From Rickettsiales bacterium (GTDB lineage Bacteria; Pseudomonadota; Alphaproteobacteria; Rickettsiales; UBA1997), in assembly GCA_017475895.1 (NCBI GenBank), contig JAFVEQ010000018.1, forward strand, positions 1 through 49,203: 49,203 nucleotides of DNA. The letters run 5' to 3'. Numbering within the stretch: the first letter of the stretch is position 1; each line of letters starts with the position of its first letter. Position numbers and translations under genes: made by a program. The notes under the pieces were generated by a model that was not told the DNA's origin, ran no database searches, and saw nothing but the letters and a program-made list of their open reading frames with translations. This document shows, piece by piece, positions 1 through 7,992 of the stretch.

Positions 1-2
1 AC

Positions 3-104
3 CTATTTCAGATACCTAAACTAACCTACATTGATAATTATAATATTATTTTATTTAGATGTCAAGAGGAAAAGTTAAAGAAAGTTGAAAGAGAGATTGA
101 ATAG
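3..104 (+). CDS. 3' end of an unidentified gene (partial)
   Basis: A reading frame open from the window edge runs 34 codons to TAG at 102-104. The product ends with a hydrophobic/aromatic stretch (PKLTYIDNYNIILF) followed by a charged helical tail (EEKLKKVEREIE). It looks like a genuine protein C-terminus because codon use is normal and the residue pattern is not random, but too little is present to assign a family. It converges on the minus-strand gene that ends at 159, with a G-rich tract between them. It could also be chance, since a frame this short is not strong evidence. Confidence 0.45.
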   Translation, partial: LFQIPKLTYIDNYNIILFRCQEEKLKKVEREIE

Positions 105-111
105 TAATTAT

Positions 112-139
112 GGGGATGAGGGGGAATTTTGGGAGGGGG
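112..139 (+). other. Putative G-quadruplex tract between convergent genes
   Basis: Four G runs of 4, 5, 3 and 5 bases lie at 112-115, 120-124, 131-133 and 135-139, separated by loops of 4, 6 and 1 bases. This fits the usual G3+N1-7 quadruplex pattern and is striking in such an AT-rich window. It sits between the stop of the upstream partial gene (104) and the end of the minus-strand gene (159), so it would be in the 3' untranslated RNA of the plus-strand gene. Formation is inferred from pattern only. Confidence 0.5.
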
Positions 140-158
140 AAGGAAGAAAAAAATTAAG

Positions 159-767
159 TTATTTTTTCTGGGTCAACTCAAAATTTGCCACCTTAATAGT
201 TTCATAATATGGTAATAATATTAAAATCATTATCATAAGAATTAAATACAGTCTATGTCCATTCATTTCAACAATCCCGAGTATGTCAAACACTAGGATA
301 ACAAATATCACCACCACTAAACTTAATGTTACAAACTTTAGGTTACCCACAGCCTTACTTTTGTTACTATTTAGCATGATTTCTTTAGCGTTTTTTCCCT
401 TTCTCACAAGGTTATTATAATCAAAAGCAGACGGCAACACCGATTTTTCCGTATTTGGGTCTATAATTTCAAAATAAGGTTCAGCATCACTCGTAAAAAT
501 TAGATAACCAATGGCATCTGGATTTACTTTGCTAAGTTCAAATATGTAGTTTTTTATTCTATTTTTACCATTTAATTGAGATTGTTGCGTCTTTTTTGCT
601 TTAAATTCAAAAATCTGTAGAGGGTTGTTGGTCTCCGGATCAATAATCACTAGATCTGCTCTATATTTTCCAATTTTGTAGTTCGTCAACAAGCTATTTT
701 CTGGATACCCTCTTTCCATCAAATAATTTATAAAACTCTGCAATGTGTCTTTTTCGGCAGTTTCCAT
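159..767 (-). CDS. Type I restriction R-subunit N-terminal-like (HSDR_N) domain protein with two C-terminal membrane helices
   Basis: The 202-residue protein has an N-terminal domain (about 1-115) resembling the HSDR_N type of PD-(D/E)xK nuclease fold. Asp38 lies in YRADLVIID and Glu54-x-Lys56 in FEFKAK, the expected spacing of catalytic residues. Helicase and methyltransferase parts are absent. Two hydrophobic helices follow (about 145-166 and 172-187) with a short loop, so the nuclease-like domain should face the cytoplasm, tethered by a hairpin. Such small proteins are often annotated as type I restriction enzyme R protein N-terminal domain, but this one cannot translocate DNA. A defence or DNA-turnover role is inference; a degenerate non-catalytic fold is possible. 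It stands alone between the unknown partial gene and the EamA permease. Confidence 0.65.
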   Translation of the reverse strand: METAEKDTLQSFINYLMERGYPENSLLTNYKIGKYRADLVIIDPETNNPLQIFEFKAKKTQQSQLNGKNRIKNYIFELSKVNPDAIGYLIFTSDAEPYFEIIDPNTEKSVLPSAFDYNNLVRKGKNAKEIMLNSNKSKAVGNLKFVTLSLVVVIFVILVFDILGIVEMNGHRLYLILMIMILILLPYYETIKVANFELTQKK

Positions 768-836
768 TATTTAGACCAAAATATTAATATAATTTCACTA
801 TAACAATTTTTTTAAAAACATCAAGAATTAATTACA

Positions 837-1721
837 TTATTTTACCATTAAAGATGATATAATTATTAGAGCAACACCACCAACCTGCAACAATCCCAGA
901 CTTTCTTTAAAAACCAACGCTCCAAGTACTATGGTTAGTACCGGCGTCAAAGTTAATATTATATTAGCTTTTTCTGCTCCTAAAATTTGTATTGATTTGC
1001 CAAGTGCTATATATGGTATAGCAAAATTCACAATAGATGATGCCAAAAATAAAGAAAATAATTTAAAATCTACATTTTCAAGAACTAAGATTTCACCAGC
1101 TTTGTTTGAAAGTAACATATATATTATCATATAAACAAAAGAACTTAAAAAGGCATACATCCAGTATTTTATATCATCCATATTGGTATCATCTTCTTCA
1201 GCAGAAATCGAATATATCGCTGACAATATGGCAGATGAGAGAGCAAGTATAACACCTAATAGCACATTGTTACCAGAAAAATCAATTTTACCAACAATGA
1301 AATACAAACCTAATAGTATAAATATGGTGCAAAACATGTTGTTTTTGTTAATTTTTTTGCCAAACATAAATCTATTTATAAATATAATAAATACTGGACT
1401 GGAATAGGATAATATTTTTTGTATACCGACACTTATATATTGCAATGATTTTAAGACGGCAATGTTGTTTAGGAATAAACACAATAATCCGCCAAATACG
1501 CAAGAAAACAGCATTTCTTTTTTGTTAATTTTTAGAAATGACAAATTTTTATACTTAATCAGTGAAACACAAAATAGGATCAAAGAACTAACAAATAGCG
1601 ACACAAAAGTTAATACATTAGCATTAATACCATCATAACTATATATAAATTTTGCAAAAATACCCTGTGTAGCAAATGCCATAGAAACAATGAATACATA
1701 AAAAAAACCAATATTTACCAT
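837..1721 (-). CDS. EamA/DMT-family permease
   Basis: The 294-residue protein is almost wholly hydrophobic with about ten membrane segments and two internal halves, the usual layout of the drug/metabolite transporter superfamily. The first half includes AFATQGIFAKFIY and the second half ends in TLTPVLTIVLGALVFKESL, the conserved end-of-TM9 motif of EamA proteins. Family members move small metabolites such as amino acids or S-adenosylmethionine across the inner membrane; the substrate cannot be read here. A run of five G on the coding strand (1728-1732) lies about six bases before the ATG and is a plausible ribosome binding site that supports this start. It lies downstream of sdaA in the same direction with a 28-bp gap, so it may be co-transcribed. 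Confidence 0.85.
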   Translation of the reverse strand: MVNIGFFYVFIVSMAFATQGIFAKFIYSYDGINANVLTFVSLFVSSLILFCVSLIKYKNLSFLKINKKEMLFSCVFGGLLCLFLNNIAVLKSLQYISVGIQKILSYSSPVFIIFINRFMFGKKINKNNMFCTIFILLGLYFIVGKIDFSGNNVLLGVILALSSAILSAIYSISAEEDDTNMDDIKYWMYAFLSSFVYMIIYMLLSNKAGEILVLENVDFKLFSLFLASSIVNFAIPYIALGKSIQILGAEKANIILTLTPVLTIVLGALVFKESLGLLQVGGVALIIISSLMVK

Positions 1722-1749
1722 ATTATACCCCCATAATTGTTAACACAAA

Positions 1750-3171
1750 TCAATAGCAGTGTCCACAGGTGGAACATCTACAACATCTACCAGTTTTAGC
1801 GTTTTTAGCTAACCCACCTAAAGCCGTTTCCTTGTATTGTGATGACATGTCGTCACCAATTTCTTTCAGAGTTTGTATAACCTGATCTAGTTTTAAATAA
1901 CTACTTTCCTTTTCCAACATTGCCAATCTACAGGAGGCAACAGCTTTAACAGCATTTATAGCATTTCTTTCAATACAGGGTACCTGAACTAAACCGGCAA
2001 CTGGATCACAGGATAATCCCAAGTTATGAGATAGTCCTATAATTGCCGAATTTTCACACTGCTCCGTAGTACCGCCAAGTGATGCGCATAAACCGGCAGA
2101 AGCCATTGCTGTTGCCGTTCCAACCTCAGCTTGACAACCGCCTTCAGCACCAGATATTGATGCATTTGTTTTACATAAAATTCCAATAACACCAGCCGTC
2201 AAAATAAATTTTTTGTAGGTGGTTTTATTGGCACCATAAAATTCTTTATAATAATTTAGAACCGCCGGAATTATGCCGGATGCTCCATTTGTGGGAGCTG
2301 TTATTATTTGTCCATAGCTGGCATTTTCTTCACCCACCATCATTCCCCAAAGAAGCAAATCATCAATTACACGTAGAGTTGCATTATCTTGCTTTTTTAT
2401 ATTTTTTAACATTTCTTTGCTTCTTCTTTTTAGGTTTAAACCACCTTTTATTTCTCCGGTTCTTTTTTTGCTATTTTTTATAGAATTTAGCATAATTCGT
2501 ACTATTGTGGATATTTTGTCGTTTATTTCATCAATACTTCTGAATTGTTTTTCATTTTCCAAAACCACTTCCCAAACTTCTTTTTTGTTTTGTTTGCAAA
2601 TTTTGTATAATTCTTCCCAATTTGAAAAATCATAGGGAACCTTTACGCTGTCTTTTTTCTTATTTTTATTCGAAATCTCCTCTTTTGTTTCCACAAAACC
2701 ACCACCGATGGAATAATATTCCTCGCTAAATATTTTATTATTTTTACCATCATAGGCGGTTATTATTAAGCCATTCGGATGATATGGTAATTCTTCCTTT
2801 TCATGTGTTATAATATCAATATCTTCATTAAAATTTATTTCTTTTCTGAATATTAATTTTAGTTTTTTGGTATACCGTATATCATTTACAATCTTGTCAA
2901 TTTCAGTTGGATTAATTGTATCAGCTGTATAACCACATAATCCTAACATTAGTGCTATATCGGTTCCATGTCCACTTTTTGTTAGCGCTAACGACCCATA
3001 GAGATCAACCTTGATTTTTTCAACGTCGTTTATATTAAACTTATCTAAAACCGTACTTATAAATAAAAAACTTGCTTTCATTGGTCCAACAGTATGAGAG
3101 CTTGATGGACCTATTCCAACCTTGAATATATCGAATACGCTTAACACGATGATGAAGTTCATTTTTCTCAC
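1750..3171 (-). CDS. sdaA: L-serine ammonia-lyase (Fe-S L-serine dehydratase)
   Basis: The 473-residue single-chain enzyme converts L-serine to pyruvate and ammonia using an oxygen-sensitive [4Fe-4S] cluster. The beta domain starts at FDIFKVGIGPSSSHTVGPM, the conserved N-terminal signature. The alpha domain carries ITAPTNGASGIIPAV and cysteine-bearing segments in SGAEGGCQAEVG, CENSAIIGLSHN and LSCDPVAGLVQVPC, as expected for cluster ligands. The C-terminus is odd: after ETALGGLAKNAKTG it reads CCRCSTCGHCY. In the +1 frame the same DNA reads VDVVDVPPVDTAIDLC and stops at 1740, giving a tail that ends in Cys as in related enzymes. A one-base indel in an A-run near 1796-1808 is therefore possible. 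The first codons may also be an overlong start; MNFIIVLSVFDIF is an alternative. Confidence 0.92.
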   Translation of the reverse strand: MRKMNFIIVLSVFDIFKVGIGPSSSHTVGPMKASFLFISTVLDKFNINDVEKIKVDLYGSLALTKSGHGTDIALMLGLCGYTADTINPTEIDKIVNDIRYTKKLKLIFRKEINFNEDIDIITHEKEELPYHPNGLIITAYDGKNNKIFSEEYYSIGGGFVETKEEISNKNKKKDSVKVPYDFSNWEELYKICKQNKKEVWEVVLENEKQFRSIDEINDKISTIVRIMLNSIKNSKKRTGEIKGGLNLKRRSKEMLKNIKKQDNATLRVIDDLLLWGMMVGEENASYGQIITAPTNGASGIIPAVLNYYKEFYGANKTTYKKFILTAGVIGILCKTNASISGAEGGCQAEVGTATAMASAGLCASLGGTTEQCENSAIIGLSHNLGLSCDPVAGLVQVPCIERNAINAVKAVASCRLAMLEKESSYLKLDQVIQTLKEIGDDMSSQYKETALGGLAKNAKTGRCCRCSTCGHCY

Positions 3172-3315
3172 CGATTTTAAAAATAATATTTTTAAAAAGC
3201 AACTAAATTGAATAAATATTAATAATATTTATTTTTAAACAAATTTCATAACATCGCAAAATTACAAAAATTAAATAGTAAAAATGTTAACACATAATAA
3301 AATTATTAAATATTA

Positions 3316-3945
3316 TTATTTTTTTAAATAACTACAATATTCTTTTAAGATGCAACTTTCACACTTAGGTTTTATAGCTTTACACTCATACCTGCCAAAC
3401 AAAACCAGATAATGATTTATGAACCTTAGATACTCAGCTGGAACACTTTTCATTAGCTGCTTCTCCGTATCCAACACATTGTCAGCTTTAACAATACCCA
3501 GTCTATTTGATACTCTAAACACATGAGTATCAACGCCAACTCTCGGTACATCATATAAAATATTTAAAACCACATTAGCCGTTTTTCTGCCAACACCGTT
3601 TAGTGTCAACATGTCATCAAAATTGTCCGGAACCTCACCATTAAAGTTATTCACCAGTTGATTACTCATTTCAATAACATGTCTTGCCTTTGTGTTAAAA
3701 TAATTTATGCTTTTTATGTATTTTTTTAATCCATTTTCACCTAACTCCAACATCTTCTGTGGTGTATCATATTGTTCAAATAACTCTTTTGTTGCTTTAT
3801 TAACACCAGCATCGGTTGCTTGTGCTGAAAGCATAACAGCCACCAATAGGGTGTATGAATTCTTATATTTTAGTTCTATTAGTGACTGAACTTCATATTT
3901 ATTTTTCAGTATGTTAAATATCTCGCCAATGGTTTTTTTATTCAT
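3316..3945 (-). CDS. nth: Endonuclease III (DNA glycosylase/AP lyase)
   Basis: The 209-residue protein is full length for Nth, which removes oxidised pyrimidines and nicks abasic sites in base excision repair. The helix-hairpin-helix is LNGVGRKTANVV with catalytic Lys121, followed by catalytic Asp139 in GVDTHVFR. The C-terminal iron-sulfur loop is C188-x6-C195-x2-C198-x5-C204, the standard spacing for the [4Fe-4S] cluster. It overlaps the upstream M48 peptidase gene by four bases, so the two are likely translationally coupled. There is no sign of damage to the gene. Confidence 0.96.
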   Translation of the reverse strand: MNKKTIGEIFNILKNKYEVQSLIELKYKNSYTLLVAVMLSAQATDAGVNKATKELFEQYDTPQKMLELGENGLKKYIKSINYFNTKARHVIEMSNQLVNNFNGEVPDNFDDMLTLNGVGRKTANVVLNILYDVPRVGVDTHVFRVSNRLGIVKADNVLDTEKQLMKSVPAEYLRFINHYLVLFGRYECKAIKPKCESCILKEYCSYLKK

Positions 3946-5048
3946 CTCTGTAAAAACATTGTTATATAACTTTTTATCATGATGTATTTATTTTTAAAAA
4001 ACAACACCAATAAAGTATAGTCGTTTATGATGCCATCTACATCGGCCATTTTATAGGGATAATAGCATAAACTTAATAGTAGAATAATGGTAATTATAAA
4101 CATTTCTCTAGATAGAAATACTGGTTTTATCTTACCATCAGCGATTTCAACATTTTTTACAGCTTTCACCCTATCTTTTGTTAGAGGATGAGTTGAAAAT
4201 ATGGAAATATAACCCTTAGTTCCCAACACCTCCAATGTACCAGCCATATTTTTCCCACCAATCATTTTACCGGCCTGTCTATCGGCTCTATATTCTATAC
4301 TTCTGCTCAATTTTAGCTGTATAAAATCATACACCTTTAATAGTATGTATTTGTAGAAAAAGTAAATTATAAAATCAAATACTTTATAGATTTGCACTAT
4401 TGATATAACTATGTATTGGCCAACAACTGGTACAAAATTAAATAGTTTTATAAATATATTAAAAACCAATAGAACAAGCCTTGAAACAAATCTAACAGCT
4501 CTTTCATTGACCATTAACAGTAATCCGGTAAAGTAATCATTATTCACCAGATGCGACATTTCGTGTGCCAATATTCCTTCTATTTTTAGCATTAGATCAT
4601 TTCTATCTTTTGTACCATCAGCATAACGATTTAGTAGTCCCGTGGTTAATATTATCGCTTTCTTTCTTAAGCTACCAACCGCATAGGCATTGACAGTACT
4701 GTTTTTATCAACATACAATTCAACATTACCAACATTAAATTTATTTTTTACATTTTTAAATATTTCATCAAGACTTTTATAATACTTATCTTTATCATAT
4801 CTTATAGCTTTATTGGTCAATTTTCTAATGCTAAAAGAAAATATAAAATCGAAACTCAAAAACAACAGTGTAAAAAAATTAGTCACGGAAATTGTTAACA
4901 ACAGAAATGATTTTATATATGAACTATTTTGAGTTATGTTTAGAAGATATTTACCAACCATAAAAAATGTTATTGGACTCAAAAATACCAGAAAATTCAA
5001 GGTTGTTAATATATAAACCAATATAAATGATATCAATTTAGTTATCAT
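3942..5048 (-). CDS. M48-family (HtpX-like) membrane metalloprotease
   Basis: The 368-residue protein has two N-terminal membrane helices (about 5-30 and 48-72), a cytoplasmic catalytic region with the zinc motif HEMSH (His162, Glu163, His166), a further hydrophobic block (about 180-240), and the downstream SRSIEYRADRQAG segment that supplies the third zinc-ligand Glu. A C-terminal hydrophobic helix follows. The order fits the HtpX/M48B quality-control proteases, which cleave misfolded inner-membrane proteins, although it is longer than E. coli HtpX (about 290). It precedes nth with a four-base overlap. I call the family with confidence but not strict orthology with HtpX. Confidence 0.85.
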   Translation of the reverse strand: MITKLISFILVYILTTLNFLVFLSPITFFMVGKYLLNITQNSSYIKSFLLLTISVTNFFTLLFLSFDFIFSFSIRKLTNKAIRYDKDKYYKSLDEIFKNVKNKFNVGNVELYVDKNSTVNAYAVGSLRKKAIILTTGLLNRYADGTKDRNDLMLKIEGILAHEMSHLVNNDYFTGLLLMVNERAVRFVSRLVLLVFNIFIKLFNFVPVVGQYIVISIVQIYKVFDFIIYFFYKYILLKVYDFIQLKLSRSIEYRADRQAGKMIGGKNMAGTLEVLGTKGYISIFSTHPLTKDRVKAVKNVEIADGKIKPVFLSREMFIITIILLLSLCYYPYKMADVDGIINDYTLLVLFFKNKYIMIKSYITMFLQR

Positions 5049-5118
5049 ACTGTTTTCGTGTTCAATTTTTACTATGATAAAATATCTATGTTATTTGTAA
5101 ATAGAAAAAGTATATTAA

Positions 5119-5835
5119 CTATTCCAAATCCAACACACCATTCTTTTGCATATCCCACATTTTCTTGAATAAGCCATCTTTAGCTAAAAGTTCGTCCTTT
5201 GTTCCATCCTCCACTATTTGTCCTTTATCCAAAACAACTATTCTATCCATGATATTCAGCGTTGATAACCTATGAGCTACAGCAATTACGGTTTTATTTT
5301 TCATAAGATTTTCCAGTGCTGTTTGTATTTCTTTTTCCGTTATACTATCAAGAGCACTGGTGGCTTCATCCAGTATTAATATTTTACTATTCTTTAGTAT
5401 AGCTCTGGCTATTGCTATTCTTTGTCTTTGACCACCGGAAAGTTTTACACCTCTTTCTCCCACCAGAGTATCAAATTTATCCTCCAAAGACATTATAAAA
5501 TCATAACAACAGGCCATCTTTGAAGCTTCTATAATTTCATCCTCTGTGGCATCCAATTTACCGTAATTAATATTTTCTCTGATGGTTCTATGAAACAAAA
5601 TTGGATCCTGTGGAATGTAGGAAATATGTTTTCTTAAAGCGGTCTGTTTTAAATCGTTTTTAATGTCATAATCGTCAATCATAATGGAACCAGACTCCGT
5701 GTCATAAAAACGCATGAGTAAATTTACTAATGTACTTTTGCCGGCTCCGGAATAACCAACTAAACCAACTTTTGTATTGGGTTCAATTGTTAAATTAAAA
5801 TTTTTGAACACATATTTCTTTTCATCGTTTTCCAT
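5119..5835 (-). CDS. ABC exporter ATP-binding protein, separated from its membrane domain
   Basis: This is a complete nucleotide-binding domain of the exporter (MsbA/HlyB-like) type. It has Walker A GYSGAGKST, Q-loop YIPQDP, signature LSGGQRQRIAIARA, Walker B ILILDEATSALD and H-loop AHRLS. It lacks the first beta strand with the A-loop tyrosine, which sits at the end of the preceding membrane protein (FKNVDFKY). In the same frame, only TAA CAA TAA and a few codons separate the two genes. I choose ATG at 5835, preceded by a GGTGAT sequence like a Shine-Dalgarno; a TTG at 5847 is the alternative. All ATPase motifs are intact, which argues against simple decay. Its partners should be the two membrane proteins just upstream. 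Confidence 0.85.
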   Translation of the reverse strand: MENDEKKYVFKNFNLTIEPNTKVGLVGYSGAGKSTLVNLLMRFYDTESGSIMIDDYDIKNDLKQTALRKHISYIPQDPILFHRTIRENINYGKLDATEDEIIEASKMACCYDFIMSLEDKFDTLVGERGVKLSGGQRQRIAIARAILKNSKILILDEATSALDSITEKEIQTALENLMKNKTVIAVAHRLSTLNIMDRIVVLDKGQIVEDGTKDELLAKDGLFKKMWDMQKNGVLDLE

Positions 5836-5853
5836 AGCAATCACCAATTATTG

Positions 5854-6915
5854 TTAATACTTAAAGTCTACATTTTTAAAAACTATTTTACCTTCAACGT
5901 TATTCACATCCTTAGCATCAACCCCATCTTTAATTTCACAATCTCTTTCCATTAAAACTAGACCATCCCTTATGGCTCCATATTCTTCAAACATCATTCT
6001 TGAAATTGGAACTATATGAGATTGGTTATCAGCCGTTGCTCCCATCATGGACATAATAAATAAAAATGTACCAACGGTCATATTACCCTTTATACACATA
6101 TTCATACTCATGCCCAAAACCACCACCATAAAGATACCTATAGCAAAAAAATTAAATAAAGATAATATGTTTCTAACTTTACACATTTTCCAATTTGCTT
6201 CTTTAACATCCTCTCCAAGACCTACTAGTTTTTTGTATTCATATTCCTCATTTGTAAAGTTTTTTACGTTTGAAATATTTATAAAATCATCCGTTATAAA
6301 AGCAAAAAATGTATCCTCTTTATCGTTACTAATCTTAGACAGATCGTTTATTTTTTTAGATAACAACCAGACACAATAAATATAAATAGGAAGCCAAACA
6401 ACCACAATAAGACCCAAAGCATAGTGTGTAACAGCCAAAATTACTATATTTATCGTTAAATATATTAAATTTCTTGTTAGTTCAACAGATAATTCAATAA
6501 AGTCACCTATATTATCAATTATGTTACTTATTTTTTTACCTAAAGCACCACTAAAATTGTTATTAAAATAATCATTGCTTTGTCTCACAACATATTTAAA
6601 AACCAATGCTCTCAATTTTTCCGACGATTTTGTTACAGATATATATTTAAAAAAATACATTATTATATGCACAAAAGAACCGTTTAAAAACGCCAACATC
6701 AGCATAATTGCAACTCCGTTAGGAATTGATATTTTAACTATATTATCAGTTATATATCTAATGGATAATGGCATTATTATAGCAAACGGTAAATCAGCTA
6801 AAAAACCATGCAAAATAAAATATATTAAAAAATAGAGAAAGTTATCCCTTATCATGTACAGAATAAGTGATAAAACATTACTGGGTAATTTAACCTTATC
6901 AACTTTTTTCATCAT
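5854..6915 (-). CDS. ABC exporter transmembrane protein B, ending at the A-loop strand
   Basis: The 353-residue protein has the six-helix ABC transporter type 1 exporter fold (helices over about 15-310) with the coupling region ITDDFINISNVKNFTNEE. It ends with GKIVFKNVDFKY, which is the first strand and A-loop of an exporter ATPase domain, and then stops (TAA CAA TAA) before the ATPase gene that follows in the same frame. In a normal half-transporter this would be one polypeptide of about 590 residues. The start ATGATG overlaps the end of the upstream membrane gene by 17 bases, so translation is probably coupled. The substrate is unknown; a lipid or peptide exporter role would be a guess. Confidence 0.82.
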   Translation of the reverse strand: MMKKVDKVKLPSNVLSLILYMIRDNFLYFLIYFILHGFLADLPFAIIMPLSIRYITDNIVKISIPNGVAIMLMLAFLNGSFVHIIMYFFKYISVTKSSEKLRALVFKYVVRQSNDYFNNNFSGALGKKISNIIDNIGDFIELSVELTRNLIYLTINIVILAVTHYALGLIVVVWLPIYIYCVWLLSKKINDLSKISNDKEDTFFAFITDDFINISNVKNFTNEEYEYKKLVGLGEDVKEANWKMCKVRNILSLFNFFAIGIFMVVVLGMSMNMCIKGNMTVGTFLFIMSMMGATADNQSHIVPISRMMFEEYGAIRDGLVLMERDCEIKDGVDAKDVNNVEGKIVFKNVDFKY

Positions 6916-7930
6916 AGCTAAAATCTATATTTTTGAATGTAATTAAACCTTTAATATCGTTAATATTTTTTGTATTCCCAAAATCGACAATTTTTGGTTC
7001 AATCAAAAGAGTATCAAGTCCATTTTTGATTCTCCCAAATCGTCTAATTGAATGAGTTATTGAAAACATGGATCCTATAATCCAAAATATCGTTGTATTC
7101 ACCACCTGAAATAAAAAAATAAATCTGCCCAGTGTTAAACTGCCCGACAAATACTCATAGTAAAAGGTTAAAAGGCATACCGCCGTCAAAACCGATGTAA
7201 AAACATATGCAACCATCTCAAACAACGTTGCAGTCTTCATCATAGTTTTTTGGTTTCTCAATATAGTACAAATTTGCCTTCTCAAAAACCTGTTTTCTCT
7301 ATCTTCCGTAGAAAATGCTTTGATGTTTCCTATATTTGAAAAACAATCAATAATTATACCATTCGCCTTACTCTTTTCTTCACCTATACTCTTTGAATTA
7401 TTAATTATTCTTTTAAATACTATAATAAAAAAATACAGAGAAATCAGCATCCATATCAGACTAAAAACAGCTAAATAAACATTTACAACAAAAAATATAC
7501 CTAACAATATACAAAAAGTTATAATACCATTAAATTCACCACCTTTTAGACACCAGCATATACTACAGGAAACACTATCTATTTTACTTGACAAGCTACC
7601 GCTCATTTTTGTATTAAAATAGTTTACATCATGCTTTAATAGCCTCGAAAATAGATCATAATTAATATCATATTTCATCACCTGTCTTATATTGAAATGT
7701 ATTTTTGACATCATGGGTAAAAATAAATTTGCTGTCATTTGTGTTGATATGTAAAGCATCAACAGTACTATTCCAGTTGACAATGTTATTGTATCCAGAT
7801 TATCAATTATTCTTTTATAGATAAAATTTCCGCAGTATGTTAACAGTAAGTTGATACTATTTATAAATATAAAAAAGGTAATTATGTACCATTTGTACTT
7901 TTTTATGTATTTAAGTATAAAATCCTTCAT
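6899..7930 (-). CDS. ABC exporter transmembrane protein A, ending at the A-loop strand
   Basis: The 343-residue protein is a second exporter-type membrane domain with about six helices and the cytoplasmic coupling segment IIIDCFSNIGNIKAFSTEDREN. Like its neighbour it ends just after the A-loop strand (GLITFKNIDFSYDEKS) where an ATPase domain would normally begin, and no ATPase coding sequence follows before the next gene starts inside its 3' end. It is homologous in layout to protein B, so the pair probably forms a heterodimer. The sequence suggests that a gene for a complete half-transporter lost its ATPase part exactly at the domain boundary. Function as a transporter depends on the single ATPase gene downstream. 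Confidence 0.82.
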   Translation of the reverse strand: MKDFILKYIKKYKWYIITFFIFINSINLLLTYCGNFIYKRIIDNLDTITLSTGIVLLMLYISTQMTANLFLPMMSKIHFNIRQVMKYDINYDLFSRLLKHDVNYFNTKMSGSLSSKIDSVSCSICWCLKGGEFNGIITFCILLGIFFVVNVYLAVFSLIWMLISLYFFIIVFKRIINNSKSIGEEKSKANGIIIDCFSNIGNIKAFSTEDRENRFLRRQICTILRNQKTMMKTATLFEMVAYVFTSVLTAVCLLTFYYEYLSGSLTLGRFIFLFQVVNTTIFWIIGSMFSITHSIRRFGRIKNGLDTLLIEPKIVDFGNTKNINDIKGLITFKNIDFSYDEKS

Positions 7931-7992
7931 AAACTGTAATAAATATTTACTTTATTGTACCTTTAATGATTAAAAAGTCAAGTAAATAAAAA

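Noticed and set aside
3212..3238. AT-only palindrome (AATAAATATT/AATATTTATT) upstream of sdaA
   Set aside because: Composed only of A and T in an AT-rich spacer, so chance is a sufficient explanation and a terminator stem would be weak.
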